DNA of 64,000 bases from a virus. The translations under genes and the position numbers were made by a program. The notes under the pieces are model-generated. The model was not told the DNA's origin, searched no databases, and worked only from the letters and a program-made list of their open reading frames with translations. The stretch covers positions 46,527 through 110,526 of IMG/VR virus record IMGVR_UViG_3300008117_000010; one strand, 5' to 3'. Shown here piece by piece: positions 21,701-31,500 of the stretch (within the stretch, counting starts at the first letter, position 1; every line of letters begins with the position of its first letter).

Positions 21701-22496
21701 TATTATTACAAGTAATATAACATTTTTAGATGCTAGAGCAAAAGATGTATCAATTGCTATTGTATATGATAATATTGAAGAGTATCCACAAAAGAAATTA
21801 GCCGTACTAGAACAAACTTTTAAGAAACAAAATCGTTTACGAGTTGCAGATTCAAAGAATATTGTCGATATTCTTGATAAGGACTTAGATACACTTCCAA
21901 GTCAAAGAAAGGAAACAGTTAAAATATCTGGTGAGAATTATGAATCATGGATAAAAACTGCTGAACTACCTTCTTTGTTTTTATTAATTAATGAAATAGA
22001 TTCAATGGAAGATCTTGATTTTCAATTTGAAAAAACAGATTTAGGTAATTTATCGGAAAAAAATTATCTTTATCTATTAGTTCGAAATGAAATCATTAGT
22101 AGAATGAAAAAGGGTATTGTAGATAAAAAGACATTAAAGAGTTTAGCACCTGCAGGTTCAGTAGTTATAATGGAAAATAGTCAGCTTTATCCTAGAGGAT
22201 TTGGGTATGTTACAAAATCAGGCAATGTTATGCCTTTATATCCTGAACAATCTTCAGGAGATACTGATTTTAAAACATATGGTAAAGCCCCATCTAGTTC
22301 TAATAAAGTAATTGCAATAATGCAATCTATGGAATTAGGTGAAGGAGAAACTACCACTGATGAAAATATACAAGCAAAAGAAAACTTAGAATCAATAAAA
22401 GGTAATCCTTTATCTACTGATGAGCTTAGTGAAATTGCTAATAACCCAGAGGATATAACAGATGCCCTAAATAATTTTAAAGATAATCTTTGTTAA
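12777..22496 (+). CDS. Giant polyvalent virion protein: decayed zincin, PD-(D/E)XK nuclease, ART-like domain
   Basis: A 3239-aa polyprotein-like virion component. Residues about 1200-1335 align in layout with the zincin domains of the next two genes but lack HExxH. Residues about 1640-1800 contain a PD-(D/E)XK nuclease core: Asp1736 in GQVDLVLY, Asp1750-Ile-Lys1752 in DLLILDIKT, and a downstream QLNIY (Q-x3-Y, RecB/Cas4 style). Residues about 1970-2110 resemble a type III effector HopA1-type fold (weak). Residues about 2147-2305 match the ADP-ribosyltransferase domain of polyvalent proteins (VYHHTNVKPEDFNFG, LVQRYGQP, VIYDAKSF). Linkers with DIERRR and YKxELAALE repeats follow. The start overlaps the upstream stop. 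Polyvalent proteins of phages carry such domains to be delivered into the host; the exact targets are unknown. ORF certain; nuclease well supported, ART-like moderate. Confidence 0.8.
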   Translation: MAEVNSTPNTFEVKSDSGNTINVIPKTPSTSSSKLYDEQATVGNSVSGPNPSPTGVSSTDRLNNAVLKIKDTTDPYAYAKPSAFNSTHTGLNFDRYSNHSQFRNLGFSPFRDNETIYNNNSSWFDDFGRAASQYGTLFSAGATSLFKNWGSLSNTTPDFDSANTMEKAMAIGSSSKSGFGASFTNFFLNSAYTVGVIAEIAAEEIALGLATGASGGGAAPAALTRTGLNIGRFTKAIGQLFKGANNISTARKVWNVAKKITPFGDTADLARGLIKGERATLRGIYKDYNSLDNFAKSKALFGQFYRDVREINAASSESKLEAGMVSNEVSAKLIDEFYRDNGRMPNFNESQVIHSQALQAGSEAYLYNMPAIYFSNKLVLEGALKGIKPFRSIMNKVPNNLRPVIKTVDGKKTAKVYDMNNIKSYLNLDSIRMLGKALRPKNLVGTGIRYTSANFAEGLQEVYQESLSAGLIDHYTNKNFGQERLGQAGLLNSLRLGAAELDKQNMALETFLSGFFMAAPIGGLQTIAFKKAPRLYQKYRNPEKYKQYIDDRKNAITKLENSLNAIINDPAKFANDFYANATEQNNLITRQLESEEAGDIAGAKNIKEQSFFEHVHTLLKHNMLDEFQTQMRDLLKLDDTSLKEAFGNGRESIEGDSFNAGLRDRINKAISRADRLKERYEESNEKFVNDYNPDTERDLYEAFEEGKKAYLFNEFMFERVGSRIQSMTGSLASNPKLSQVLGGDIAILFDTTAGGALQSKIKNLESEIKIYEQATTAEDKEILKQKQEEYEGLNTWYSAITAFERTYDESVKLENFDPSKAEKFVLQFPKGSPIEYTNTKGEKVEGKFVGVLGKNILIEIVNKKGKKQRVAVDRSKTAFMGEQDIDLSAQEIQFGDQTTLVDSMVYMLEALFGQVDSSFQIKGIEPLKGYLNTLAGPNGLNMTKDEMGEIFANVLDIVRLRKDSARHINALNILTDPDYFNSNVEKIGQLISTANRLAKIKVKAMLDDYERMMDNHHLLQELYEIGIFLDPNNVDALVNKNKIPSSFYAATNLPNIPELTQIDPSNPQHKDIYNKILEVLESYEALKGIEFVGKVDPTAISQTIPLGQQFQKQKGDERTILDLATEYGFNKDNPTDISAKELLQKIIDSQFGYLPDKQLARRLLSVIKDDINISFNRNHPVAVSYDTTNGIVINPNFSAANYRTGILNIEKVILNGLMQKLVNDNLTNAKFKADIENIKTKVQEAIVSGKLNAIIEQLEQQWNVVFPKNEKGDIIIDDVVGLKSIEQFVAMAMTDLSFQSILANTITEETNKSVWQEFLESLRNLLEQITGLYKGGNALEETLRITSTAILGEQITETQTTAEEINVATPLQQLPEDLTDALNVAWNELSPEDKQSYGSIDSWIQGSSAAATIINNYKKKKEKKEVGDDKKGLIQNTLTVAQLSYLRNKSGLEESDIFSMELPELIEIVNGKFRVLAPNENQNLTSAQLQEGRIIKTFNGITMTNVPIGTQNVVNPAVQQQLVQIGSKLEAIFSNVLGRGDASKVALLKNQAKAVGDNIINQIKQIYNINQLQYDENISSKIRTLLSDPSKYFFRVTSLNNIVEEIRKSTKDNIQAKLSEAIEKVLKEPDLSETSKNYTDRGTVIDEFFRMGLRGMLDQEINDTYVNRLLDLAYQNVQSKLNVQTPIIFSDKFKKDLTKTLKHVVDYMRINNYRALTDTNELFGSIGIIPVSGQVDLVLYNDKGDLLILDIKTMMPKNDRAKFKGYAESFEETLVEDRVGYVEKDTAQLNIYRELIQSLVGTELNKNNMRIQGMGILPLLVNMSIAGNGTRTISSIEISPSVSNVNNKNKPIGLYIPIIEKTTVELFPELYPQAPPATGIDATELARRKKLVGWTASYELATIAKREGIDLSKLSREEYANYAIKNGLKIDDSQLRTNPKHRNATSSQEVGEMLKADRASLSDVTKKAFNSFYNAIMAIVNKPQAERYLAQNVRLYSDTKNSNSWLYFGINNGTNTNESFTHKSYFSLKNLNDFSPELFRDFMIELQKRGYNGGVKIFQDLEVQGPALSDQVVMHGYSENDAKLALQVAKEFYGDKILESSYGKDEVINGKNMSYSQILSDKIKERVDSGNTQPLEGTTPPPAAPVVDVVTVYHHTNVKPEDFNFGTFQRGKEQVSQFGDGLNASSTTTPFLVQRYGQPIQGEIKDSDFIVIDANKTEKELYNELRAKGYNFNNPATGSYIGNDPAKEYDGTEKANEQPAIISLFNDFQKSNPEVKGVKVVNHIIGNQKVDPFYVIYDAKSFYGPGSLSKKAPVSDQAKKADIEIGKIANTEYEVKSDGVYYQGKKLNNPQNKTHRQLIETDIERRKQSELKFYTGNDLKQQITDLLNSEVPVPEITVKINNPLWNKQRAAQLEALDNNARIPKKIIRAAFINTQFIVNGEKYIIEKDSKYAYSNVRKESNNEIIGKITDGGYDYDGETINKDAFLKLLKNVDSPKISEFMENKINAKYKAELAALEGAKSTTPVSDIERRRQESINSIVETYNKGNDLIIGNAIITKADGTTESISDLKDVVTTGDPFQRLKDKINSRYKELAALEASVSNVEVKNTISNGDKIISVQTKPVTDEITDTAEDLFILPDNNPEGRIHINMEPLKDILVVPNNTLTIIDKKTGKEIINKELNPEGAVIFEAMQGRLFVVANINGQLVPFYKSSAGTSGKTQGAWYPFFGYTGAWLVKGGIDKATGKMSYSPEIDKVTDLLNENLVFPDKYIDRATNSIKNTKGEIIIDMNQAFKVNRLWQKEFGSQTGTGTNYEIKGLKENTRSESGLVALITGLNTTELDSSKTPKENSEWFNLISKNAELATSEGKKEEPIPSIINSKTLRDNKIIYISPVLTIPNEIKDDSAVLFYDDYAIAAINNLGFLKEAVTRDNYYQVINDVFYSGGYTSEQVLAFRNAINETAYNSIINALNESPEKVIITSNITFLDARAKDVSIAIVYDNIEEYPQKKLAVLEQTFKKQNRLRVADSKNIVDILDKDLDTLPSQRKETVKISGENYESWIKTAELPSLFLLINEIDSMEDLDFQFEKTDLGNLSEKNYLYLLVRNEIISRMKKGIVDKKTLKSLAPAGSVVIMENSQLYPRGFGYVTKSGNVMPLYPEQSSGDTDFKTYGKAPSSSNKVIAIMQSMELGEGETTTDENIQAKENLESIKGNPLSTDELSEIANNPEDITDALNNFKDNLC
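16360..16780 (+). other. Degenerate zincin-like domain in giant protein
   Basis: This segment has the same order of elements as the HExxH domains of the two downstream giant genes: a strand leading to the position of the metal-binding helix, a middle helix (SIEQFVAMAMTDLSF) and a terminal amphipathic helix (WQEFLESLRNLLEQITG). Where the others read YHEAWHAF or LHEFAHPI, this copy reads IEKVILNGL, so both zinc-binding histidines are gone. I infer an inactive paralogue kept for structure or substrate binding. The relationship is from visual comparison only. Confidence 0.5.
17690..18190 (+). other. PD-(D/E)XK nuclease domain in giant protein
   Basis: The core is GQVDLVLY (Asp1736) followed 14 residues later by DLLILDIKT (Asp1750, Lys1752), then a QLNIY helix typical of RecB/Cas4-type nucleases. 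An upstream helix with GTVIDEFF occupies the place of the usual N-terminal active-site helix, although its histidine is missing. The domain most likely cuts DNA. Confidence 0.7.
19215..19690 (+). other. ADP-ribosyltransferase-like (ART-PolyVal type) domain
   Basis: The start VYHHTN, an F-x-FG stretch, a G-D-G-L region, LVQRYG and a late VIYDAKSF strand follow the layout of the ART domain found in phage polyvalent proteins, where the first motif is usually YHGT. The reaction would be transfer of ADP-ribose from NAD to a host target. The Gly of YHGT is a His here, so activity is uncertain. Confidence 0.5.
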
Positions 22497-22506
22497 TTAA
22501 AAAACT

Positions 22507-25500
22507 ATGCAACTTTGTAATATTGATAAGAGTCAAAGAGAATTACTATATAGAGCTATTGCAGCTATAATTAACGACGCAATACAAAATAAACAACCAA
22601 TTGATACTAAAAAAATTGGTAATCAAATATATGATATAGTTTATAAAAAATCTCAGGATAATGCAAAAGCCTTGTCATATGTTTTATTAGTTCCAAAAGC
22701 AATAGATCAAATATTATCATTCAATGATAATTTCAAAGACTACGCCGTAGATAACAAGTTCGAATTTGATGAGTTAGCTAAATTAGTATCATCATTAAAT
22801 AAGTCTTCAGAAGAAACTATATTAAATGATATATCTACTTTCTTAGGAAAGATGTCTAATAAAAATTCATTTGAAGATGCACAAAAGGATTTACAAAATC
22901 TTCAAAGTGAACAAGCTAAAAATAAAAACTCTAAAATATTAGTACCATCATCTTATTTAGCTAAGCCCGAATCTCTTTATACAACAACTGGTCAACAAGG
23001 TTTGCGTGAAGATATCAATATACCAGATCCTTCAATGCAATTTTATTATGATATCATAAAAAAATTAAATACTAATTATATTAATGAAGAGGGCGGAGTA
23101 GTATATCCAAATGTTAAGAGCGGTTTATTTCTAAGTATAATTTCAGGAGTAAATATTGCTGATAATGAAATGTATACTAGAGATGCTGGAAATCGTAATG
23201 AGTATAATAAAAATTTCTTTCTAGCACTTACCGATAACCTTGGTAAAATAATGTATTTCGACACTAACTATAATGTAGTTGAAAGGAGTGCTGGTAAACC
23301 TATATACTTTCCGTTAAGAACTAATCTTGATTCTATTGTTGACAAATTAAATATTGGGCAATCACAACTAGAATCATTAAGAGAAGCCGCTAAATTTATT
23401 AATCAAGATAAGGTTAATAATAGAGTAGTAAATAAAATAACATTTAAGAGTGACGGATATCTTAGTACAAGTAATAGTCTACCTAAAGTAGATATAGCTA
23501 GTATTAAAAATAATAATATACTAACTTTTGTTACCGTACCAGGTAGCAATCAATTATATGTAAGCTCTAAAGGAGAATATCATTTTACAGTAGATGTTTC
23601 TTTTAAAGATTTTACAACAGTAAGAGCTAATCTCATTGCTGATTTAATTCTTAATCCAGTTTATAAAGATGGTAAACTGTTAAGTAATAATGATAAATAT
23701 AATATTCTAAGTAATTGGCTCTTTCAAAGAGAAATGAAATTTGGCCAAAAGAATAAAAAGTTTTATGTAACCCTTAATGGTCAATCACTTAATCTAGAGG
23801 ATAAAGAAGATTCAAAAGAAAAGATTGTTAACTTCTTAACTAGAAAGATTAAAACAGATAAAACAGAATATCAAAATAAATTTACATGGCAAAGCCGCTT
23901 ACTTGAAAATAATGAAACAATATCATTATTTAGTTTAAGTGTTGAAGACGGTAAATATATTTATACAGATAATCCAGTCTCTTATCAAGAATATTTAAAG
24001 CAAATAACATTTGCTAAAATTCAAACTGTTGATGGAGAAATATTTCCAATGAATGGATATATTGGTTATGAGCTTGGTAATAGAATTAGTAAGCCAAAAC
24101 CAGTTGAAACAAAAGTTGAAATAAAAAAACAAACTCCAGTTACATTAGATACGAATGAATATAATCGTGCAGTAAAAGAAGCAGATAGTAAAAAACCAAT
24201 TGAACAAAACTTCTTTGATGGTTATAGACCTAATTCAGATAAAACAAAAATCCATACCATACGACCTGAAATCACATCTATATATGGTAAAGGTGTAAAA
24301 ACACTTAAACTTGTTCAAGAAGGTATTAGAACAAGATCAACTCGCTTAGCTAATTGGATGAAAGAAAATAATCCCAAAGTAGGTGATTATTTTTGGCAAA
24401 TAAATAAAAAGAATCCAAGTGAAAAAGTACTAACTCGAATTACTGCAGTTTATGATAAAACTGATCCCCGCTTTAAAAACAATTGGTTTAAAGAAGGATG
24501 GGTTGATTCAGATTTTAAATATGTAGAAGACTATGCAGGTGCTATAGAATTTGAAGTTATTAAATCAGTTGTTGCAATAGGTGTTCAACCTCAAGTTACT
24601 ACTGAAGAAAAATTCGATTTAATACCAACTCGTCCGATTTCAGAAATAGAAAAGGAAATTGAATCATTTGAAAGTGAAATTAGATATGCAGCTGGCCAAT
24701 TAGAACAGCTTCAAACAAAAATGGAGCTTGTAGAAGATGAAGAAACTATTGAATCTTTTATTTTATCTCAATTTACTCCTGTTAATCCTGAGTCAGCTAG
24801 AAAAGAAACAGGAACAAACATTGGAACAAAACAAGATATTAATCCAGCATTATTAAATAAAAGAGGTCCAAGTGTTGAAAGACTTGCTGAAGAAATTGGT
24901 TCATTAGCAAGAGGAGTACCTTATCATTTTAGAGCAGAGGATGATTATATCCGTGATCAAATTATTGAAATTTTAGTAAAAGGTAAAGCTAAATATAAAG
25001 AAGAATTACAAGGTGGTAATCTTCAAGATATAAAATATTATGAAGAAAGAATTAATGATATATCAAAAAAACTTGATGAGTTAAATGTTGAATTAGAAAA
25101 TGCTAAACTAGCGCCACCAGTTTCTACTCCTCAAGAAACAGTTCAAATAGAATCAATTGAAGAATCAATTGTTAATGAATCTGAGACTAAAGAAGAAGAC
25201 ATTGATTTAGGTGAAATTGATCCTAATGATTTAAAGAATTTATTAGAAAAAAGAATTCTTCAAAAAGAAAGCGAAGTAAAAGCAACAAATGAAAAAATTA
25301 AAAAAGCACTACCGTGGTATAATAGTATAAAAACTAAGAGCGGTAAAAAACTCTCTAGTTTTTTACCAATTAAAGAAATGTTTGATGCAGTTAATACATC
25401 AAATCCAAATGCTGTTGCACACTGGTCAATGTCCGGTATAACATTATTTAATGGTAGTGATTACTCTGATTTATATCATGAAGCTTGGCACGCATTTACT

Positions 25501-28500
25501 CAGCAGTTTTTAACTACTGAAGAAAGAAATAATTTATATAATGCTGTTCGTGGTAAATCAGGAACATTTGAAGACTACAATGGAAATATTGTTGAGTTTT
25601 CATTAGCCTCAAAAAAACAAATAGAAGAATTTCTTGCAGAAGAATTTAGAGAGTTCATGTTGCGAGATGGTAAAGGTATGTATGAAAAGAAATCAATCTT
25701 TTCTAAAATCTTTAATAAAATTCGTGAGTTACTATTATGGTTATTTGATCGTACAACTTATTATGATGTCTACAATAATAGTAAAGCAACTAGAAATATT
25801 TCAAGACTTTTTAATGAACTTCGTATTGGAGAGTTAGCAGAACCTGTAAATGAAGTTGATCCAGACTTTGCTATTAAAGGTTTAGATAGAGTAATTAAAG
25901 TAAAAGATAGTAGCGATACATTTACAATAGAGGAGAGTAAAACTATAAGTGATACAATAGATAGTTTATTTAGTGAGTATAGTGATAAAGTAAATAACGC
26001 AACAAAAGTTAAATCAGCATCTATTCAATTACAAATAAGTCCAACATTCCAATTAAATGCATATAAGTATGCAAAGAATAGATTAATTCAAAGGAAAAAT
26101 GAATTAGTTCAAAAAGTAAAAACAAAACTAAGTGAAAAGAAAATTGATGATCTTAATACAGAAGAACTCAATTTATTTCGTAAAGACATTAAAAATATCA
26201 ACTTATTAAAAAAAGCGATTAAAGCTTTTATAATTCCTGAGAATCTTAACAATGTAAAAAGTGCAAAAGAAATTGATGGAATTATTAGTAGTCACCAACA
26301 ATTATCTGAATACTTAAAAGATATTGTTCAATTAGAAGAAGAATATAACATTCTTAATAATAATGTTATTGCAGATAGAGCAGGTAATGCAAACTCATTT
26401 GAACAACTTACAGATCCCAAACTCTTATATACATTTGGTGGTGTATTTGAAAGAGATGAGAAAGGAGAAATTATAAAAAATTCTTTAGGTTTTAATAAAA
26501 CAATGGCTCCTAAGCGTGTATTTAACAAGCTTAGTAACATACTGGAGACAAATGATAATGAAAAAAGACCGAATAATATAACGGCGCTTTATAAAAAAAT
26601 GGAATCTTTACAAAAAACAGATCCATTTATTAAGGACATACTAAATAAATTAGGTAGTCCATATACTACTAATACAAATGTTAATAGCTTATGGTCAGCT
26701 TTAGAAGTTTTAATCTTACCTGTAGCACATGTAATGCGTGCTGAAATTGTAAAGGGAGATAACAATTCTATATCTGCTGTATTTGTAACAAATGCTTCGC
26801 TTGAAACAGAATCAGCAATCCGTTCATTTGCAAACTATACTGCTGTACTTGACTCCTCAGATCCAAATAACTTTTTATTTGAGAATGCTGATGGTGTTAA
26901 TATAATAGACCTGAGATCTATTTTTGTACCAACAGAGGGTAGACCAAAAAATTATGGTAACAGTAAAGCTGCTCAAGAAAACCCTTTAGAATTTTTAAGA
27001 GCCATTGGTATATATTTACCAAATGATCCTAATGTCATAAAAGAGTTAATGACAGAGGAAGCACAGGAATATATAAATCGTTTATATAATGCCGCTTTAG
27101 AAATTAAAAATTATAATTATAGTAAAGGCACTAAAGAAAGTGACAAAATAGAAGTCTTTAGTATTAAAGAAATACTAAAAGATTATTCAAAAGATCCAAA
27201 ATATAAAAATGTTAAGAAGCTTCCTAAAGGACAAAGCGTTGCCAAAAAATTCTTTACAAAACTTTACTTAAAGTATTCTGATCAATCAAATAACTTAAGT
27301 ATTACAACAGTTGATGATAAAACTGTATTCCAAAGATCTTTGCCTAATACATTAATGATGAAAGCACAAATTATAAATAGTGCTGATTCATTTAATAATT
27401 TAGTAAGTATTCCTGAAACTGAAGATTTAGCAAAAGAAATAAACGGTAAAACAAAAAACCCTTGGTCAAAGGCATCTCAATTATTAAACAAAGTTTTGTT
27501 TGATGAAAAGGGTAATAAAAGAGAAGGTGCTAGAATAGATATTGCTTCTTTAGATGGATTAAAAATAAGATTAGATGAAGTAGATTTAGCTGCCATTAAA
27601 TCATCAGACTCAGATCCATACTCAAAACAATTATTAGATATTATTTTCACATTAGAATATGGTGTATCTGAAGCAACACGACACGCGGGTAAAAGTTCAA
27701 CATTCCTTTTTGAGATAACAAGAAGTGATGGCTCTAAACATTATATTAATCTTGAAAAGTTTACAAGAAATATTAGTAAAGGTGAAAATATATTTAATAG
27801 TGGTATTGTAGATGCCGTAAATATTTTTGTAAATTATTTAGCTTCAGAATATGAGCGCATTCAACTTGCAACCAATGATCCAGAAAATAAAAATATAAGA
27901 ACTGGTAATGGTAAATCCATGGCCGAAGTAGGATCAGAATTTTTATTGTTTAAAGATATTATACCTAAATCAATACTAGACAATATTAAGTCTATTGAAG
28001 GTGTTGAAACATATGAAGATTTTTTACAGCATTTAGATAATAATGTTTCTTTAAGAGACTCTATAAAGAAAAACATATATAATTACTTAAACAACGTAGT
28101 TAAACAAGAATTAAATGATTTCAATAAACTAAATGTTAAAAAAGAATTCAATGATATTCTTCATAAGAAAATGAAATCAGCAAGTCAAAGAGCATTAAAG
28201 GGTGGTAAAATAACTAAAGAAACAGAACTCAATTATAATCAATTACGCAATAGTGCTATTACTGCTTATACAATAAATTCATTAATACATAACATTGAGA
28301 CTGGATTACTTTTTTATGGTGATCCAGCAATATTTAATAATAATAAACAGGATTATCAGAAACGAAATTCGGGTGCAGGATCAACAGGTATTGTAACCCG
28401 TACAGATGATGCCTATTTACAATTCATTAATAGCAAAGGTGGTCTAGGAAAAGTAAAGAATGAACAAAGAAATTTTGATGGTACCTTAAATACGGTAGTA

Positions 28501-31500
28501 TTAAATGATCCTAAGACTACTGCAAAACTATATAATGAATATATAAAAGCAGCTAAAAATAAAGAAAGTGAAAGATTAAAAAAGCTTAAAAAATCACAGA
28601 AAGAAATAGATATAGCACTTAAAAAAATAGAAGAAAAGTTTTCTGAGGCATATGAAAATATGAAAGAAGCAGATGCCCAAGGATATATTTCTTTTTCTGC
28701 ATATAGAGCTTTGTCTTGGGGTATGAATAAATGGACCCTAGCTCAAGAGCTTGGATATCAAAAAATAATGAATGGTGAAAAAATAGATAATGCTGATATT
28801 CTTTATCCTGTTCGTAAATACCAATATTGGGGATCTTTACAAACAAAAGGATTACCAGCAACAGCCTTTCATAAATTCTCATTATTACCACTAATTCCAA
28901 CATTAACGGAGAATGCACCACACCTGAATGCACTTCGAATGAAAATGGAAAATGAAGGTATTGACTACTTAACATTTGAAACAGGATCTAAAGCAGGTAC
29001 AATCGCAATAGATAATAAACTTGATAATCTTTATAAGGGAGATTCAAGCGATCGTATTTTAGATTTACCAGTAGAGTTTACAAAGAATGTAGTATTTGCA
29101 AAATTTTTAAAGGAACAGTTATCTATTGCTCCTCAATTTAAAGAGACTGTTACCTTCTCTACGCAGTTAAGAAAACTTGTGATTGAAGGTTTATGGGAAG
29201 AAGGGGAACCTGTTGGTAAAAATGAAGAAGAAAAAAATAATGTAAAACAAAAAACTGCAGCATATATTAATGCAGTTAATAACTTAACTGAACTTCTATT
29301 TATAGAATTAAAAGATAAAGCAGGTATAAATCCAGAGACAAATAAGGTTGAAAATAAAGTAAAACTTATTGATTATCTAACTAATGCTCTTGAAAATAAG
29401 GATACACCTTATCATATAATTGAACAAATAGCAAGTCTTAAGACTCGATTACAAACCGGAATATCATTTGACTATTTAATTCAAGCAAGTGATATTGAAA
29501 AACTTATAACAGGTCTTGTATATAAGAAAGTTATTAATCAAAAAGTATATGGTGAAGGACTTATTCAAGTTTCAACTGCAGGATGGGCAGTTAAAAAAGA
29601 TGACAACCTAAAATTCTATCGAACAGAAAATGGTGTTGTTAAACCAATGCAAGTTAAAATTGCAATGCAAGGTGAGTTTCTTAATCTTCTACAACATCCT
29701 GATGTATTAGATATAGTTAGTGCAGAAGAAAATATAACTGAATTACAAGCCTTAAATCGTTTATTAAAAGATGAAGCATGGGTAAATAAAAACCGTGAGA
29801 TGATTACTTTAATGGGTCCTCGTATTCCAGTACAAGGATTGAACTCCATGGAAGTAATGGAAATTGCTGAATTCTTACCACGCAATTATGGAAACGTTAT
29901 TGTTGTGCCATCAGAAATTGTTGGTAAAGCAGGTTCAGACTTTGACGTTGATAAACTTAGTATTGTATTCCCAGGAATTAAAGTATATAATGGAGTACCA
30001 CAAGTAGTTAATTTTAATAAAAATTTATTTAAGCAAACAACTAGAAGTCAATTAATAAAAGAAAAAGTAAGATTAGAAAAACTTGTTGATGTTACATATG
30101 AAACTCGTCGTGGTCTTTATGAAATGATAAAAGACGATGCAATCTTTACAGATGAACAAAGAGTAGCACTTGAAAGATTATACGCAGAACATAAAGAACA
30201 AATGGCTGAAGTTAATATACGTATTAAAGAACTTGAAGCACAATGGGAAGAAACAGGAGGAGCTGAAGTATTATTAAAGGGAACTATTCCTGATGACTAT
30301 TCATTACAAAATACTCTTTTAAATACCTATGCTGAAAGAGCTAGAATACGAAAGCAATTCCAAAATAATAGATATCTATATAAGTCAACGTTTATTGACG
30401 AAGATTTTAAGAATGATTTAGAAGCAATTGAAAATAAGATAGATGATGTTACTAAGCAGATTGATTCTATATCTATAGCTGCAGCAGAATATGATGTATT
30501 AAAATCTACAATTGATATACTATTATTACCACAAAACTTTGTAAGCTTAATTACTCCAAATACAACCATAGACGCAAAAGGATTATCAAAAGAAATGCGT
30601 AAAAGAGTAGACTTTGGATATTCTACAGAAGATAACTTTCTTAAAGAGAACAAAGGGTTTTCACCTACTCGTATATATGAACCAAAATATAATAGAGAAA
30701 AATTAGATTACAATAAAGTAGGTAAAGATTCACTTGGTATTGGTGCAGTAGATAATACCTTTAATGTATTATTAAATTATGTTGGAGCATATTTAAACAA
30801 TGATGTCGCTATAACAAAGGATTATTCCCGTAGAATTGTAATTCGTGGTTTAAAGCATAATAAATATAAGGATACAGAAAACATATCATTAAGTAAAATA
30901 TACGATGCTAACAATGAATTTAAAATATCTGATATTATAAGCCAGTTTATTAATGGTTGGGTGGATGTTGAAAAGGATGAGTGGATATTCTTTATTCAAG
31001 GTAATAAAGAATTAAGTAGTACACTTCTTTTTATGATACAGGCAGGTATCCCATTAAACGATGCTGTGGTATTTCTAAATCAACCAATTATACGAGATTA
31101 TTATAATCGTGTAAGATTAGCACTTTCACCAGCTTCTGAAATTTTAGAAGAAGGTAAAAAAGATAAGTATGTTCGAAATAAAGTATTTGATGACTTAATG
31201 TATAATAATGATATATACAGAAATATTTATGATGGTGAAAAGGAAAAAACAAAAAAATCATTTTCAAAAGCAGGAAGATTTTATGCAATATCAACTATAG
31301 CAGAAAAATATAAGTTTAATAAAGAGTCTTTAGAGAGCAAGCTATCTAATCCAATTGGTACTTATAGTCAAGACGACTATGCTATTTTAGGACACTTTTT
31401 TGAATTAAGAGAAAATGCCAATTCATTAACAAATATTAAAATGGCATTAAACTTTGATACAAAAAGAGAAACAAGTATTGACGAAGTAAAAGAAAAACTA

